Positions 18,121 through 26,831 of a DNA stretch of 64,000 nucleotides are shown in pieces. Origin of the DNA: Lachnospiraceae bacterium (GTDB lineage: Bacteria > Bacillota > Clostridia > Lachnospirales > Lachnospiraceae); NCBI GenBank assembly GCA_910575445.1, contig CAJTFW010000001.1:372001-436000 (forward strand), given 5' to 3'. Under the pieces are notes generated by a model. That model ran no database searches. It was not told where the DNA came from and was given only the letters and a program-made list of their open reading frames with translations. The translations under genes were made by a program, and so were the position numbers. The first letter of the stretch is position 1. The number at the start of each line of letters is the position of its first letter.

Positions 18121-19032
18121 ATGCAACTAATAATTGACCAGGCACAAAAAGAACTTAAAAATCATGGAAGCTATGAATTTCCGGTGCTTATAAGTTACGA
18201 ACGCCTCTCTTACTTTGATACCAAAGAATTCCCTTGGCACTGGCATCCAGAAATCGAACTAACCCTTATCATAGAAGGCGATATTGCTTACCAGGTAAAC
18301 GATAACATATATCATCTAAGAGCCGGTGAAGGTCTTTTCTGCAATACTAATGTTCTTCACTCTGGTCACCGCCACCAAAGCTTAGATTGTAGTTATCTTT
18401 CTGTCACTTTCCACCCTCGTCTGCTCTATGGATACAGTTCAAGCGTTATGCAAAATAAATATATGAAGCATATCCTGAAAAATCCATCGCTTTCTTCCAT
18501 TTATTTTACCCCTGAAGAACCCTGGCAAAAAGAAGTGCTTTATCTTATCAAAAAAATAGGAACGCTTGACAAAGAACGTCCCATCTCCTTAGAATTGCAG
18601 ATCCAGATTACTTTATTATCTGTCTGGCAACAAATCTTTGAACATATCAAAATACAGGAGAGTGACTTTTTGGAAAATGATAGAGATACGGAGCGGATTC
18701 GCAGGATTATGGAATATATCCAGTTACACTATGCAGAAAAAATTACATTAGAACATCTTGCAGACCAGATACATCTTTGTAAAAGCGAAAGCTGTCGTCT
18801 GTTTAAACGTTATATGAATGTCTCTATGTTTGATTATCTGTTGGATTACCGGGTGGAACGAAGCTTAGAGTTACTAAGACACTCCCCGTTTGATATTACC
18901 TGGATTGCCGGACAAGTCGGATTTGCCAATCCAGGTTATTACTCGAAAATATTTAAAAGAAAGATGAATTGTACGCCACTAGAATATCGCAAGAAATACA
19001 AAAAGGGGCCAAAAGCCCCTTCTGAATCTTAG
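18121..19032 (+). CDS. AraC-family transcriptional regulator
   Basis: A 303-residue protein with an N-terminal cupin sensor (HWHPEIEL at about residues 40-47, and a later VLHSGHRH) and two C-terminal helix-turn-helix motifs (about residues 195-295, ending in FANPGYYSKIFKRKMNCTPLEYR). It is divergent from galK-galT and shares their promoter region, so it probably regulates galactose use; that is inferred from position. The ribosome site is weak (GAAGG, 14 bases upstream), so the start is not certain. The last codons form part of a terminator for the opposite strand. Confidence 0.85.
   Translation: MQLIIDQAQKELKNHGSYEFPVLISYERLSYFDTKEFPWHWHPEIELTLIIEGDIAYQVNDNIYHLRAGEGLFCNTNVLHSGHRHQSLDCSYLSVTFHPRLLYGYSSSVMQNKYMKHILKNPSLSSIYFTPEEPWQKEVLYLIKKIGTLDKERPISLELQIQITLLSVWQQIFEHIKIQESDFLENDRDTERIRRIMEYIQLHYAEKITLEHLADQIHLCKSESCRLFKRYMNVSMFDYLLDYRVERSLELLRHSPFDITWIAGQVGFANPGYYSKIFKRKMNCTPLEYRKKYKKGPKAPSES
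19003..19021 (-). terminator. terminator of the DUF6465 gene, inside the AraC gene
   Basis: AAGGGGC (19003-19009) pairs with GCCCCTT (19015-19021). On the minus strand the stem is followed by TTTTTGTATTT. It overlaps the last ten codons of the convergent AraC-type gene. Confidence 0.75.
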
Positions 19033-19035
19033 ATA

Positions 19036-19374
19036 TTAAAGCGTATTTAAATCTATTTTGAAATCCTCGCCGCCTTCACCATTTACTGTATAGTAAGCAG
19101 CCTGTTCTGCAGCGTTGATATAGATTTTTAATTCAGATGCTTCTAATCCTTTTTCTTTTACTGCTTTTTTGGCAGCATTTTGGATATCTGCAACTGCTAC
19201 GCTTAAACCGTTCATCTCTACACAGACAGAAGTCTTACAAGTGGTTTTCTTAGCTGTTTTTGTCTCCGTTGACTGTGTAGTAGTTTTGGATTTTGCAGTC
19301 TTTGTTTTTGCAGCTTTTTCCTTTACTGGTGCAGTGGTTGCAGCTTCATTTTCTGTTTTCTTTTTGGTTGCCAT
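19036..19374 (-). CDS. DUF6465 family protein with Lys/Thr/Ala-rich N-terminus
   Basis: A 112-residue protein. Residues 1-50 are a low-complexity tail rich in Lys, Thr and Ala (repeats of KTKTAK type), and the rest is a small folded domain (SVCVEMNG...SELKIYINAAEQAAYYTVNG) that I recognise as DUF6465. The basic tail resembles histone-like or nucleoid proteins, but function is unknown. The ATG at 19374 is chosen because GAGGAGG stands 8 bases upstream; an upstream frame extension lacks a ribosome site. It has a consensus promoter, so expression may be high. Confidence 0.7.
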   Translation of the reverse strand: MATKKKTENEAATTAPVKEKAAKTKTAKSKTTTQSTETKTAKKTTCKTSVCVEMNGLSVAVADIQNAAKKAVKEKGLEASELKIYINAAEQAAYYTVNGEGGEDFKIDLNTL

Positions 19375-19446
19375 TTCATTTCCTCCTCGTATCAACACAC
19401 CAACATATATTTCTCTAAGCAAGTTTCAAGTATTCAAGTCCTGTCT

Positions 19447-19475
19447 ATTATAGGCTTGAAACGCTTTTTTGTCAA
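19447..19475 (-). promoter_or_regulatory. promoter of the DUF6465 gene
   Basis: On the minus strand TTGACA (19470-19475), a 17-bp spacer and TATAAT (19447-19452): a perfect consensus housekeeping promoter. Confidence 0.85.
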
Positions 19476-19498
19476 GGATGCCATTTTCACTAAATTCC

Positions 19499-19527
19499 TT
19501 GTGATTCTTCTGTTTTGTTGTTATAAT
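19499..19527 (+). promoter_or_regulatory. promoter of the leucine-rich-repeat membrane protein
   Basis: TTGTGA (19499-19504), a 17-bp spacer and TATAAT (19522-19527), about 65 bp before the start codon. Confidence 0.6.
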
Positions 19528-19592
19528 TTATAAAAAATAGAAAATGATATTATCAAATGGAAAGAGACAGCATATAGAGGAGTGATTGTATT

Positions 19593-21521
19593 ATGAAAAT
19601 AACAAATCTAGAATGTCCTTCCTGCGCAGGCCGTCTAAAGCCAATGGAAGGCAATGATAGGATTTTGATTTGTGAATATTGTAACAGTCAGTTTGTAATG
19701 GAGGATGAACGGACGATTAACTATCATATTCATCAATATGCTCCGGGACAGTTAAGAGAAGTCCATGAACAGGGCTCTAAGAGAAATCCATTCGTGATAG
19801 GGATTGCGGCTGTGGCGTTTTTGGTGGTTTTAGGGACGACAAGAGGGATGCTTCAAAGGAATGATACAAGGACCGTCACTGAGAGCCCGTCCTTTATAAT
19901 ACCAGAGATAGAGAGCGAAATCGACAATGAGATTGATATGGGAATTGCAGAAGTTGACCAGAGTCCGCTTTATGAAGCGATGGTCGCTTCCATCTTTGGA
20001 AAGGATGCCAAAGATGTGACAGAAGAAGAACTTGCTGCGATTACTTATCTTCGCGTCTCTCAAGAGATGGAAACTTCCAAGATAGAGTATAGTTTTCAAA
20101 GTCCATATGAAGATGCAGCGTTTGAGATATCGGTTTTGGAGCTGCCACTTTTATCTTGGGAGAGTAGAGACCTTAACGCATTTACAGGACTTCAGAAATT
20201 AGATATCAGCACAGAACAGGAAGAGGCGGTTTCTTTTGAAGTATTTTCAAATCTAAAAGGACTTATCACAGATGGATTGACTCCTTTTGAGATTGCAGAG
20301 TTGTTGCCAGAGCCAGATAAGCTTATTGAGTTATCACTTGACAGACCAGAAAACCTTGAGAATATCTCGGCTTTTTCTAATCTTGAGATGCTTACAATTA
20401 AGAGAACGTATGTTCCTGATATTACGCAGTTGGTGCCTCTAAAATCTCTGACTTCTCTCTCAATAGAGGAGCGGGAGCAGGAGGATGTTTCACTTACCGA
20501 TTATGCTGCGCTCTCGACACTTTCACAGCTTACCAATCTAGAGATTAGTTCTCCGGCAATTCGGGATTTAAGTTTTTTAAAAGCACTTACCAATCTAAAC
20601 AGTTTATCGGTCTTAGAATCTGATGCTATCAGCATAGAGCCAATTGGGGAATTGACGCAGCTAACTTCTTTAAAACTGGCAGATAATGATGCGGTGCAGG
20701 ATTATAGTCCTGTTACAAAGCTAACGGGACTTCAGATATTAAGCCTTGATAAAAGTACCTCTCAGCCAGACCCGGATTTATCTTCTTTAGGGCAGCTTGA
20801 GCATCTAGAGATGAGTGGGTTTATGTCGGTTTCGTTTTTAAATCGTATGGGAGGTCTAAGACAACTGTCAATACATAACTGCAATATTGATGAGGCACAG
20901 GCGCTTTCGGGACTTACAGGGCTAGAGACTCTGACTTGCTATGGAAACTGGACCTATGCAGTGCCACTAAAAAATGTCCATTTTATTGATAGTATGACCA
21001 ATCTAAAGTCTGTCGATTTTAGTGGTGGAAGTGATGATTTTTGGGGAGCGTATGAGTTTAATATGGAGATTCTAGGCGATATCTCTAATGTCTTTAATCA
21101 TCCGGGATTAGAAGAACTTATTTTAAATAGTTGTATGTTTGAGATTGCATTTGACCATCTGACAGAGAATCCTTCTTTAAAAAGATTAGAGATGAAAGAG
21201 GTAAATCTAAAAGAGAATTTCTATGTGGAGACATATAATGGGATGACCGATATTTGGTACGATGATGTATCTCTTAGCGAGCATGTGGATTTTTTAACAA
21301 AGTATCCAAATCTGGAAAGACTTTGCTTAGACGGAAATCAGTTGACAGAGATTGGATTTGCGGCGGGACTTCCAAAGCTTACCTATCTGAGTCTGAATAA
21401 TAACTATGTAACAGAATTGTCAGCGCTTCACCAGGTGGAGGATTTAAAGTATTTAGATATTCGGATGAATCCGATTACAAGTACCATAGAGAATGATGAG
21501 TCGATTGTGATTCTAAAATAA
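19593..21521 (+). CDS. zinc-ribbon, single-pass membrane protein with extracytoplasmic leucine-rich repeats
   Basis: A 642-residue protein with three parts. Residues 1-35 form a zinc ribbon (Cys8, Cys11, Cys27, Cys30); residues about 66-83 are one transmembrane helix; the rest is a large domain with many leucine-rich repeats of about 22 residues (for example LTNLEISSPAIRDLSFLKAL and LERLCLDGNQLTEIGFAAGL), similar to internalin-type solenoids. With a zinc ribbon in the cytoplasm and the repeats outside, it would be anchored like a type II protein. There is no signal peptide or cell-wall anchor. Function unknown; the repeats suggest binding of a protein or polysaccharide. Confidence 0.8.
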   Translation: MKITNLECPSCAGRLKPMEGNDRILICEYCNSQFVMEDERTINYHIHQYAPGQLREVHEQGSKRNPFVIGIAAVAFLVVLGTTRGMLQRNDTRTVTESPSFIIPEIESEIDNEIDMGIAEVDQSPLYEAMVASIFGKDAKDVTEEELAAITYLRVSQEMETSKIEYSFQSPYEDAAFEISVLELPLLSWESRDLNAFTGLQKLDISTEQEEAVSFEVFSNLKGLITDGLTPFEIAELLPEPDKLIELSLDRPENLENISAFSNLEMLTIKRTYVPDITQLVPLKSLTSLSIEEREQEDVSLTDYAALSTLSQLTNLEISSPAIRDLSFLKALTNLNSLSVLESDAISIEPIGELTQLTSLKLADNDAVQDYSPVTKLTGLQILSLDKSTSQPDPDLSSLGQLEHLEMSGFMSVSFLNRMGGLRQLSIHNCNIDEAQALSGLTGLETLTCYGNWTYAVPLKNVHFIDSMTNLKSVDFSGGSDDFWGAYEFNMEILGDISNVFNHPGLEELILNSCMFEIAFDHLTENPSLKRLEMKEVNLKENFYVETYNGMTDIWYDDVSLSEHVDFLTKYPNLERLCLDGNQLTEIGFAAGLPKLTYLSLNNNYVTELSALHQVEDLKYLDIRMNPITSTIENDESIVILK

Positions 21522-21526
21522 AAAAC

Positions 21527-21547
21527 GGGACTTTTAGCAAAAGTCCC
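21527..21547. terminator. terminator between the LRR gene and the Rrf2 gene
   Basis: GGGACTTTT (21527-21535) pairs with AAAAGTCCC (21539-21547) around AGC. The T-rich run (GTTTTTTATTTT) follows on the minus strand, so it mainly ends rrf2 transcripts, but it can serve both. Confidence 0.8.
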
Positions 21548-21581
21548 ATTTGATTGTGTGCTACAAAATCGAGTTTTGGAT

Positions 21582-21986
21582 TTAGGAGAGGAGCAGGTCC
21601 TCGAGCGTGATATTTTGGAAAAAGTCGTGTACAATTTGATCAAAACGTTGCCACATAGGAAGGGTTTTGCAGTGGTTTTTCCGGTCGCAGGGAGAAGAAT
21701 TCGGTTGCAGGCAAGTGACAGAATGGAGAGGGCCTTCGGTTAGCTCCAGGATTTCTAAGACTTGGTATTCTTTGGGAGGGCGTGTGAGTTTGTATCCTCC
21801 TCCTTTGCCGCGAACGCCGATTAGGAGCTTTTGGGTGACAAGTGTTTTCAGGATAATCTCAAGATATTTTTTAGAAATGCCCTGTCGGGTTGCGATTTCG
21901 TCAAGTGGCGTGTAGCCGTCAGGGTCTTGTTCTGCCAAATCAATCATAACACGTAGAGCATATCTTCCTTTGGTGGAAATTATCAT
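21582..21986 (-). CDS. Rrf2-family transcriptional regulator (CymR/IscR-like)
   Basis: A 134-residue winged-helix repressor starting MIISTKGRYALRVMIDLA, the Rrf2 signature. The C-terminal part carries three cysteines (CLQPNSSPCDRKNHC, about residues 95-109), at the place where IscR-type members bind an Fe-S cluster; CymR lacks them. It is divergent from metY-cysK, and both promoters contain the same ACCTATTA-type dyad, so it most likely represses the cysteine genes and itself. Ribosome site GGAGG upstream of the ATG. Confidence 0.85.
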   Translation of the reverse strand: MIISTKGRYALRVMIDLAEQDPDGYTPLDEIATRQGISKKYLEIILKTLVTQKLLIGVRGKGGGYKLTRPPKEYQVLEILELTEGPLHSVTCLQPNSSPCDRKNHCKTLPMWQRFDQIVHDFFQNITLEDLLLS

Positions 21987-22010
21987 AAGATAGAACCTCC
22001 GATTTTAATA

Positions 22011-22045
22011 AACCTATTATACTATAGGATAATAGGGTTAATCAA
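22011..22045 (-). promoter_or_regulatory. rrf2 promoter with dyad operator
   Basis: On the minus strand TTGATT (22040-22045), an 18-bp spacer and TATAAT (22016-22021). AACCTATTAT (22011-22020) and ATAATAGGGTT (22029-22039) form a dyad that covers the spacer and -10, as expected for autoregulation. Confidence 0.75.
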
Positions 22046-22091
22046 GTGAAAGATGATACAGCGACTTATTTGGTAAATATATTATTTATTA

Positions 22092-22133
22092 ACCTATTAA
22101 CCTATTGACAAGATGGGTTAATAGGTGTATGCT
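22092..22133 (+). promoter_or_regulatory. metY-cysK promoter with matching dyad operator
   Basis: TTGACA (22105-22110), a 17-bp spacer and TATGCT (22128-22133). ACCTATTAACC (22092-22102) and GGGTTAATAGGT (22115-22126) form a dyad flanking the -35 box, with the same half site as in the rrf2 promoter. Confidence 0.8.
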
Positions 22134-22170
22134 AATGGAAAGTAAAGGAAAACAACAGGAGGAGATTATA

Positions 22171-23460
22171 ATGGAAAAATATAAGTTTGAGACACTTCAG
22201 CTGCATGTAGGACAAGAAGAACCAGATGTGGCTACGGATGCAAGGGCGGTACCGATTTACCAGACGACTTCTTATGTGTTTCGGGATTCGGCGCATGCGG
22301 CGGCGAGATTTGACTTGTCAGATGCAGGAAATATTTATGGGCGTTTGACGAATTCGACGCAGGAAGTGTTAGAGAAGAGGATTGCAGCTTTGGAGGGCGG
22401 CGTGGCGGCGCTTGCACTGGCTTCTGGGGCGGCAGCGATTACCTACACACTAGAAGCATTAGCAGCAGATGGAGGACATATTGTTGCACAGAAGACCATC
22501 TATGGAGGAAGTTATAATCTGCTCGCACAGACGCTTCCTCATTATGGGATTGAGACAACCTTTGTGAATATACATAATTTAAAGGAAGTAGAGCAGGCGA
22601 TTCAGGAAAATACGCGGGCGATATATCTGGAGACTCTGGGAAATCCTAACAGTGATATTCCTGATATAGATGCGGTGGCAGAGCTTGCACACAGATATGG
22701 GCTGCCACTGGTGATTGACAATACCTTTGGAACGCCATATCTGATTCGCCCCATAGAGCATGGGGCGGATGTGGTGGTACATTCGGCGACAAAGTTTATT
22801 GGGGGACATGGAACCACGCTTGGAGGAATCATCGTGGATTCCGGCAAGTTTGACTGGAAAGCAAGTGGAAAATATCCGGCGATTGCAGAAGCGAATCCAA
22901 GTTATCATGGAGTGTCGTTTGTGGAGGCAGCAAAAGAAGCTGCGTTTGTGACATATATCCGGGCAATACTGCTTCGGGATATGGGAGCTTGCATCTCTCC
23001 TTTTAATGCGTTCTTGCTGCTGCAGGGAGTGGAGACATTGTCGCTTCGCTTGGAGCGCCATGCAGAAAATACTAAAAAAGTGGTTGCGTATCTGGCAAAA
23101 CATCCGCTGGTGGAACGTGTCAATCATCCATCTCTTCCTGGACATCCTGATTATGCATTGTATCAGAAATATTTTCCCAATGGAGGTGCGTCTATCTTTA
23201 CCTTTGATATCAAGGGAGGAGAGAAGGAAGCACATGCATTTATCGACCATCTGAAGATTTTCTCGCTGTTGGCTAATGTGGCAGATGTAAAGAGTCTGGT
23301 GATTCATCCTGCGACGACGACACATGCACAGCTTACAAAAGAGGAATTACTGGAGCAGAACATATATTCGAGTACAATTCGGCTGTCGATAGGAACAGAG
23401 CATATCGATGATATTTTAGCAGATTTGGAAAAAGGATTTGCTGCGGTAGAAGCAGTGTAG
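22171..23460 (+). CDS. metY: O-acetylhomoserine sulfhydrylase / aminocarboxypropyltransferase
   Basis: A 429-residue PLP enzyme of the Cys/Met metabolism family. The PLP lysine is Lys208 in SATKFIGGHGT, and the N-terminal pattern (FETLQLHVGQEEPDVATDARAVPIYQTTS is the family start) is typical of MetY/Cgs with the longer MetY length. It makes homocysteine or methionine precursors from O-acetylhomoserine and sulfide. The ATG at 22171 has AGGAGG nine bases upstream. It lies 15 bp before cysK in one operon controlled by the Rrf2 operator. Confidence 0.92.
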   Translation: MEKYKFETLQLHVGQEEPDVATDARAVPIYQTTSYVFRDSAHAAARFDLSDAGNIYGRLTNSTQEVLEKRIAALEGGVAALALASGAAAITYTLEALAADGGHIVAQKTIYGGSYNLLAQTLPHYGIETTFVNIHNLKEVEQAIQENTRAIYLETLGNPNSDIPDIDAVAELAHRYGLPLVIDNTFGTPYLIRPIEHGADVVVHSATKFIGGHGTTLGGIIVDSGKFDWKASGKYPAIAEANPSYHGVSFVEAAKEAAFVTYIRAILLRDMGACISPFNAFLLLQGVETLSLRLERHAENTKKVVAYLAKHPLVERVNHPSLPGHPDYALYQKYFPNGGASIFTFDIKGGEKEAHAFIDHLKIFSLLANVADVKSLVIHPATTTHAQLTKEELLEQNIYSSTIRLSIGTEHIDDILADLEKGFAAVEAV

Positions 23461-23475
23461 AAAGGGGAGAGAAAG

Positions 23476-24408
23476 ATGGCACAGATTTATCATTCTTTGG
23501 ATGAGCTGATTGGAAGAACGCCGCTTTTGGAGCTTTGCAATATAGAAAGGGAGCTTGGGCTTTTAGCAAAAGTGGTTGCAAAGCTTGAATATCTAAATCC
23601 GGCAGGGTCGGTAAAGGACCGAGTGGCATTAGCAATGTTTGAGGATGCAAAGGAGCGGGGAATTTTAAAGGAGGATTCGGTGATTATCGAGCCGACTTCT
23701 GGAAATACAGGGATTGGACTTGCAGCTGTGGCAGCGGCAAGAGGATACCGGATGATTGTTGTGATGCCAGAGACAATGTCTCTAGAGCGCCGCCAGTTGA
23801 TGAAGGCATATGGGGCAGAGCTGGTGTTGACAGAAGGAAAGAGGGGGATGCAAGGCGCGATTGAAAAGGCAGAGGAGTTGTCTAAGGAGATTCCCAATAG
23901 CTTTGTTGCAGGGCAGTTTGTCAATCCGGCAAATCCGAAAGCACACTATCAGTCGACAGGGCCAGAGATATATCAAGATATGGATGGAGATGTGGATATC
24001 TTTGTCGCTGGTGTGGGAACTGGCGGAACGATTACTGGTGTGGGAACATATCTAAAGGAGCAAAAACCAGATGTAAAGATTGTGGCAGTGGAGCCGGCTT
24101 CTTCCGCAGTGCTTTCTACAGGGGTGGCTGGTGCGCACAAGATTCAGGGAATTGGCGCTGGATTTGTACCAGAGGTGTTGAAGCAAGAGATATATGATGA
24201 AGTGATAGCGGTGGAAGATGAGAAAGCTTTTGAGGCTGGAAGGATGATTGGTCGCAGGGAAGGTATACTGGTGGGAATATCTTCCGGGGCAGCACTGTAT
24301 GCGGCGATAGAATTGGCAAAAAGAGAGGAGAATAGGGGGAAGACGATAGTGGTACTGTTGCCAGATACAGGCGACAGGTATCTCTCAACAGAATTATTTA
24401 AAGAATAA
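23476..24408 (+). CDS. cysK: cysteine synthase A (O-acetylserine sulfhydrylase)
   Basis: A 310-residue fold-type II PLP enzyme. The PLP lysine is Lys47 in NPAGSVKDR, the substrate loop TSGNTGIGLA is at about 75-84 and the phosphate loop GTGGTITG at about 177-184. Length is normal. It makes cysteine from O-acetylserine and sulfide. It follows metY by 15 bp with AAAGGGGAG as ribosome site, so the pair is a sulfide-assimilation operon. Confidence 0.95.
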   Translation: MAQIYHSLDELIGRTPLLELCNIERELGLLAKVVAKLEYLNPAGSVKDRVALAMFEDAKERGILKEDSVIIEPTSGNTGIGLAAVAAARGYRMIVVMPETMSLERRQLMKAYGAELVLTEGKRGMQGAIEKAEELSKEIPNSFVAGQFVNPANPKAHYQSTGPEIYQDMDGDVDIFVAGVGTGGTITGVGTYLKEQKPDVKIVAVEPASSAVLSTGVAGAHKIQGIGAGFVPEVLKQEIYDEVIAVEDEKAFEAGRMIGRREGILVGISSGAALYAAIELAKREENRGKTIVVLLPDTGDRYLSTELFKE

Positions 24409-24415
24409 AAGTGAC

Positions 24416-24449
24416 GGGGTCTGCTAGACATAGTTCTCTGGCAGACCCC
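24416..24449. terminator. stem-loop between convergent cysK and deoC
   Basis: GGGGTCTGC (24416-24424) pairs perfectly with GCAGACCCC (24441-24449). T runs are weak on both strands (CACTTTTATTC on the minus strand), so it may be a weak bidirectional terminator. Confidence 0.6.
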
Positions 24450-24473
24450 TGATTGTGGTTATAGTATAGAAGC

Positions 24474-25121
24474 TTAATTTTTTACTAATTTGATAATACG
24501 GCTGGTTCCAAGGCGTGTGGCGCCAAGAGAGAGGAATTCTTCTGCGTCAGCCATAGAGGAGATACCACCAGCGGCTTTTATCTTGACGTTGGGACCGATG
24601 TGTTGGGAGAAAAGTTTAACATCGGCGAAAGTGGCACCAGCGCCGGCAAAACCGGTGGAAGTCTTGATATAGTCTGCATCAGCATTTGTTACGATTTGAC
24701 ACATTTGTATTTTTTCTTCATCGGTTAGAAGACAGGTTTCAATAATGACTTTTAAAACCTTGTCCTTACAGGCAGCTTTTAGGGTGCGGATTTCTTGCTC
24801 GATAAGGTCGTATTTTTGGTCTTTTAACCAGCCAATATTGATAACCATATCGATTTCATCAGCACCATTTTGCAGGGCGTCTTTGGTCTCAAATTCTTTG
24901 GCGGCGGTGGTCATATAGCCGTTAGGAAAGCCGATAACGGTGCAGATAGCGACTTGGTCTTGTACGTACTCCTTTGCTTGTCTGACATAGCTTGGAGGGA
25001 TGCATACAGATGCAGTGTGATAGGCAATCGCATCATCACAGATTTGCTGAATCTCTGCCCAGGTTGCGTTTTGGGCTAACAGGGTGTGGTCTACGTGCTC
25101 TAGGATTTTCTTTATTTCCAT
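24474..25121 (-). CDS. deoC: deoxyribose-phosphate aldolase
   Basis: A 215-residue TIM-barrel aldolase. The Schiff-base lysine is Lys153 in DYIKTSTGF and the proton-relay Asp91 lies in [10 protein letters not shown]. It cleaves deoxyribose-5-phosphate to glyceraldehyde-3-phosphate and acetaldehyde during deoxynucleoside catabolism. The ATG at 25121 is chosen because GGAG lies 7 bases upstream and the protein starts as in its family; the frame extends further without a ribosome site. It follows the epimerase gene by 26 bp on the same strand. Confidence 0.93.
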   Translation of the reverse strand: MEIKKILEHVDHTLLAQNATWAEIQQICDDAIAYHTASVCIPPSYVRQAKEYVQDQVAICTVIGFPNGYMTTAAKEFETKDALQNGADEIDMVINIGWLKDQKYDLIEQEIRTLKAACKDKVLKVIIETCLLTDEEKIQMCQIVTNADADYIKTSTGFAGAGATFADVKLFSQHIGPNVKIKAAGGISSMADAEEFLSLGATRLGTSRIIKLVKN

Positions 25122-25147
25122 CTTATTTCTCCATGATATGATGATTT

Positions 25148-25951
25148 TTAGCAGGGCTGAAAAGAGAAGGGATAGGCTCTTGACTCCTTGGGTGATAAAT
25201 ACTGTACGTATTTTTTCTGAAGCATATCCGTGTTTGGTACTTGGTCCATAGTTCCTCCGCACCAGGGTTCGATGCAGAGAAATGGGGCATCTTTTTGAAT
25301 CGGAGTCCAGAAAGCCACAGAGAGATAACCTGGAAAATCAAATTGGATGCCTTTTTCGGTGCATTGATGAATCAACTTTACGGTGCGGTGTTTTAGATTT
25401 TCATAGAGAATCGCATCGTGGTCAAACATAGGATACTGTAGATGTAAATCTTCCACATCTTCATCTTCAAAATGAAGCAGATATTCTGTAAAATGTTCAC
25501 CATCTTCCATAGGACAGAAGAAAGCCGGATGCCCGCCAATTAAGAAAGGCATCCTGGTATCATTAAGATTTGTGACTTCATAGCTCACTTCTAATCTGGC
25601 CCCGTCAAGTCGGAAAGTGACAGAGAAAGTAAAGTGATAAGGATAGACAGACCTTGTAAAATCGGTATCGCTTGTTATAAGTTTCACAAAGTCTTCTCCT
25701 TGTTCTGCAACCGAAAATTCCGCATCTTTTACAAATCCATGCCGTGGCATATCATAGGGCTTTCCCTCTATCAGAACCGGCGCTAAAACGGCACCGATAT
25801 ACGGAAATAAAACGGGAGAGGTCTTTGCCCAGTAAGCAGGGTCTTTCTGCCACAGATATTCTTTCCCGGAAGCAGTCTGATAAGATAAAAGCTCTGCGCC
25901 TAGTGTCTGACAGACTACGGTTGCCAAGTTGCTTTTCAGTGTAATATTCAT
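25148..25951 (-). CDS. aldose 1-epimerase family protein (LacX-like)
   Basis: A 267-residue galactose-mutarotase-fold protein. [22 protein letters not shown] and the HGFVKDAEF segment, plus the [10 protein letters not shown] motif near residue 140, fit the LacX/YeaD-type subgroup. The exact sugar is unknown. It is co-directional with deoC and has its own promoter, so the pair likely forms a small sugar-salvage operon. Start follows GAGGGAGGAACC. Confidence 0.85.
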   Translation of the reverse strand: MNITLKSNLATVVCQTLGAELLSYQTASGKEYLWQKDPAYWAKTSPVLFPYIGAVLAPVLIEGKPYDMPRHGFVKDAEFSVAEQGEDFVKLITSDTDFTRSVYPYHFTFSVTFRLDGARLEVSYEVTNLNDTRMPFLIGGHPAFFCPMEDGEHFTEYLLHFEDEDVEDLHLQYPMFDHDAILYENLKHRTVKLIHQCTEKGIQFDFPGYLSVAFWTPIQKDAPFLCIEPWCGGTMDQVPNTDMLQKKYVQYLSPKESRAYPFSFQPC

Positions 25952-25993
25952 AAATAGGTTCCTCCCTCTTTAAAATTGTGAATTATGGTAATT

Positions 25994-26022
25994 ATTATAA
26001 TATGTGAAATGCTAAATTACAA
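25994..26022 (-). promoter_or_regulatory. promoter of the lacX-deoC pair
   Basis: On the minus strand TTGTAA (26017-26022), a 17-bp spacer and TATAAT (25994-25999). Confidence 0.65.
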
Positions 26023-26050
26023 TATAGCATGTAGGAAACACCAACAACAT

Positions 26051-26079
26051 TTGACTTCTATTCCTTCTGACCTTATAAT
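26051..26079 (+). promoter_or_regulatory. promoter of the DUF6472 operon
   Basis: TTGACT (26051-26056), a 17-bp spacer and TATAAT (26074-26079), 29 bp before the start codon of the 60-residue gene. Confidence 0.75.
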
Positions 26080-26108
26080 AGTGCCTTGTAAAGAAGGAGG
26101 CTTTCCCT

Positions 26109-26291
26109 ATGCCAAATCAGACCAGCTGTGAGCAGTGCAGCAATTATGTATACGACGAAGATTATGAATACTACGTCTGCGAGATGGACTTAGATGAAGA
26201 TGAGATGTATCGTTTTTTAAGCAGTTCTGTATTCGCTTGTCCCTATTTTCGCGGCGAAGATGAATACCAGATTGTGAAAAAACAGATGTGA
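26109..26291 (+). CDS. DUF6472 family small acidic cysteine protein
   Basis: A 60-residue protein, rich in Asp, Glu and Tyr, with four cysteines: a CxxC near the N-terminus (SCEQCSNY), then one in YYVCEMD and one in FACPYF. The pattern suggests a small metal-binding domain, and I recognise it as DUF6472. It follows AAGGAGG and starts an operon with the DNA glycosylase and YbaK genes. Function unknown. Confidence 0.75.
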   Translation: MPNQTSCEQCSNYVYDEDYEYYVCEMDLDEDEMYRFLSSSVFACPYFRGEDEYQIVKKQM

Positions 26292-26300
26292 GGATAAGAG

Positions 26301-26831
26301 ATGACTCCTGATTATCAACATGTAGAACATACTTTCTCTCCGGTCTATGACAGCAATTCTCAAATATTAATCTTGGGAAGCTTTCCGTCTGTCAAATCGC
26401 GGGAACAAAATTTCTACTATGGGCACCCGCAGAACCGCTTCTGGAAAGTGCTTGCAAGGCTGACAGATGAACCACTTCCAGGGAGCATCAAAGAGAAAAA
26501 AGCCATGCTTTTAAAGCATCGGATTGCCGTCTGGGATGTGATTGCAAGTTGTGATATTATCGGCTCAAGTGACAGCAGTATTAAAAATGTCGTCCCATCA
26601 GAGATTCCAAAGTTACTAAAAGAAAGTAAAATCTCTAAAATCTATGCCAATGGAGATAAAGCGTACAGGCTGTATAAAAAATACTGTGAAGAAGTGACTG
26701 GTATTGAGGCTGTAAAACTGCCCTCTACAAGTCCGGCTAATGCTGCTTTTACACTGGAGCGTCTGGTGGAAGTCTGGGGAAGTTTTTTACAAAATGAGAA
26801 CAGAAAAGAGGAAGAAAAACATGGCGTTTGA
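26301..26831 (+). CDS. DNA-deoxyinosine glycosylase (UDG superfamily, family 6)
   Basis: A 176-residue protein of the uracil-DNA glycosylase fold. The motif LGSFPSVKSREQNFYYGHPQ near residues 27-46 is typical of the hypoxanthine-DNA glycosylase subfamily, and the second motif LPSTSPANA is near residue 140. It would excise hypoxanthine (deaminated adenine) from DNA. It is 9 bp after the DUF6472 gene and overlaps the next gene by 11 bp. Confidence 0.82.
   Translation: MTPDYQHVEHTFSPVYDSNSQILILGSFPSVKSREQNFYYGHPQNRFWKVLARLTDEPLPGSIKEKKAMLLKHRIAVWDVIASCDIIGSSDSSIKNVVPSEIPKLLKESKISKIYANGDKAYRLYKKYCEEVTGIEAVKLPSTSPANAAFTLERLVEVWGSFLQNENRKEEEKHGV

Noticed and set aside
22021-22170. Possible SAM riboswitch or T-box before metY
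   Set aside because: The leader from the promoter to the start is only about 35 bases and holds only the Rrf2 operator; no conserved riboswitch motif is seen.
22579-23325. 248-codon minus-strand frame inside metY
   Set aside because: It lies fully within a well-supported PLP enzyme gene; its composition (many Arg, Cys, His) is typical of an antisense shadow.
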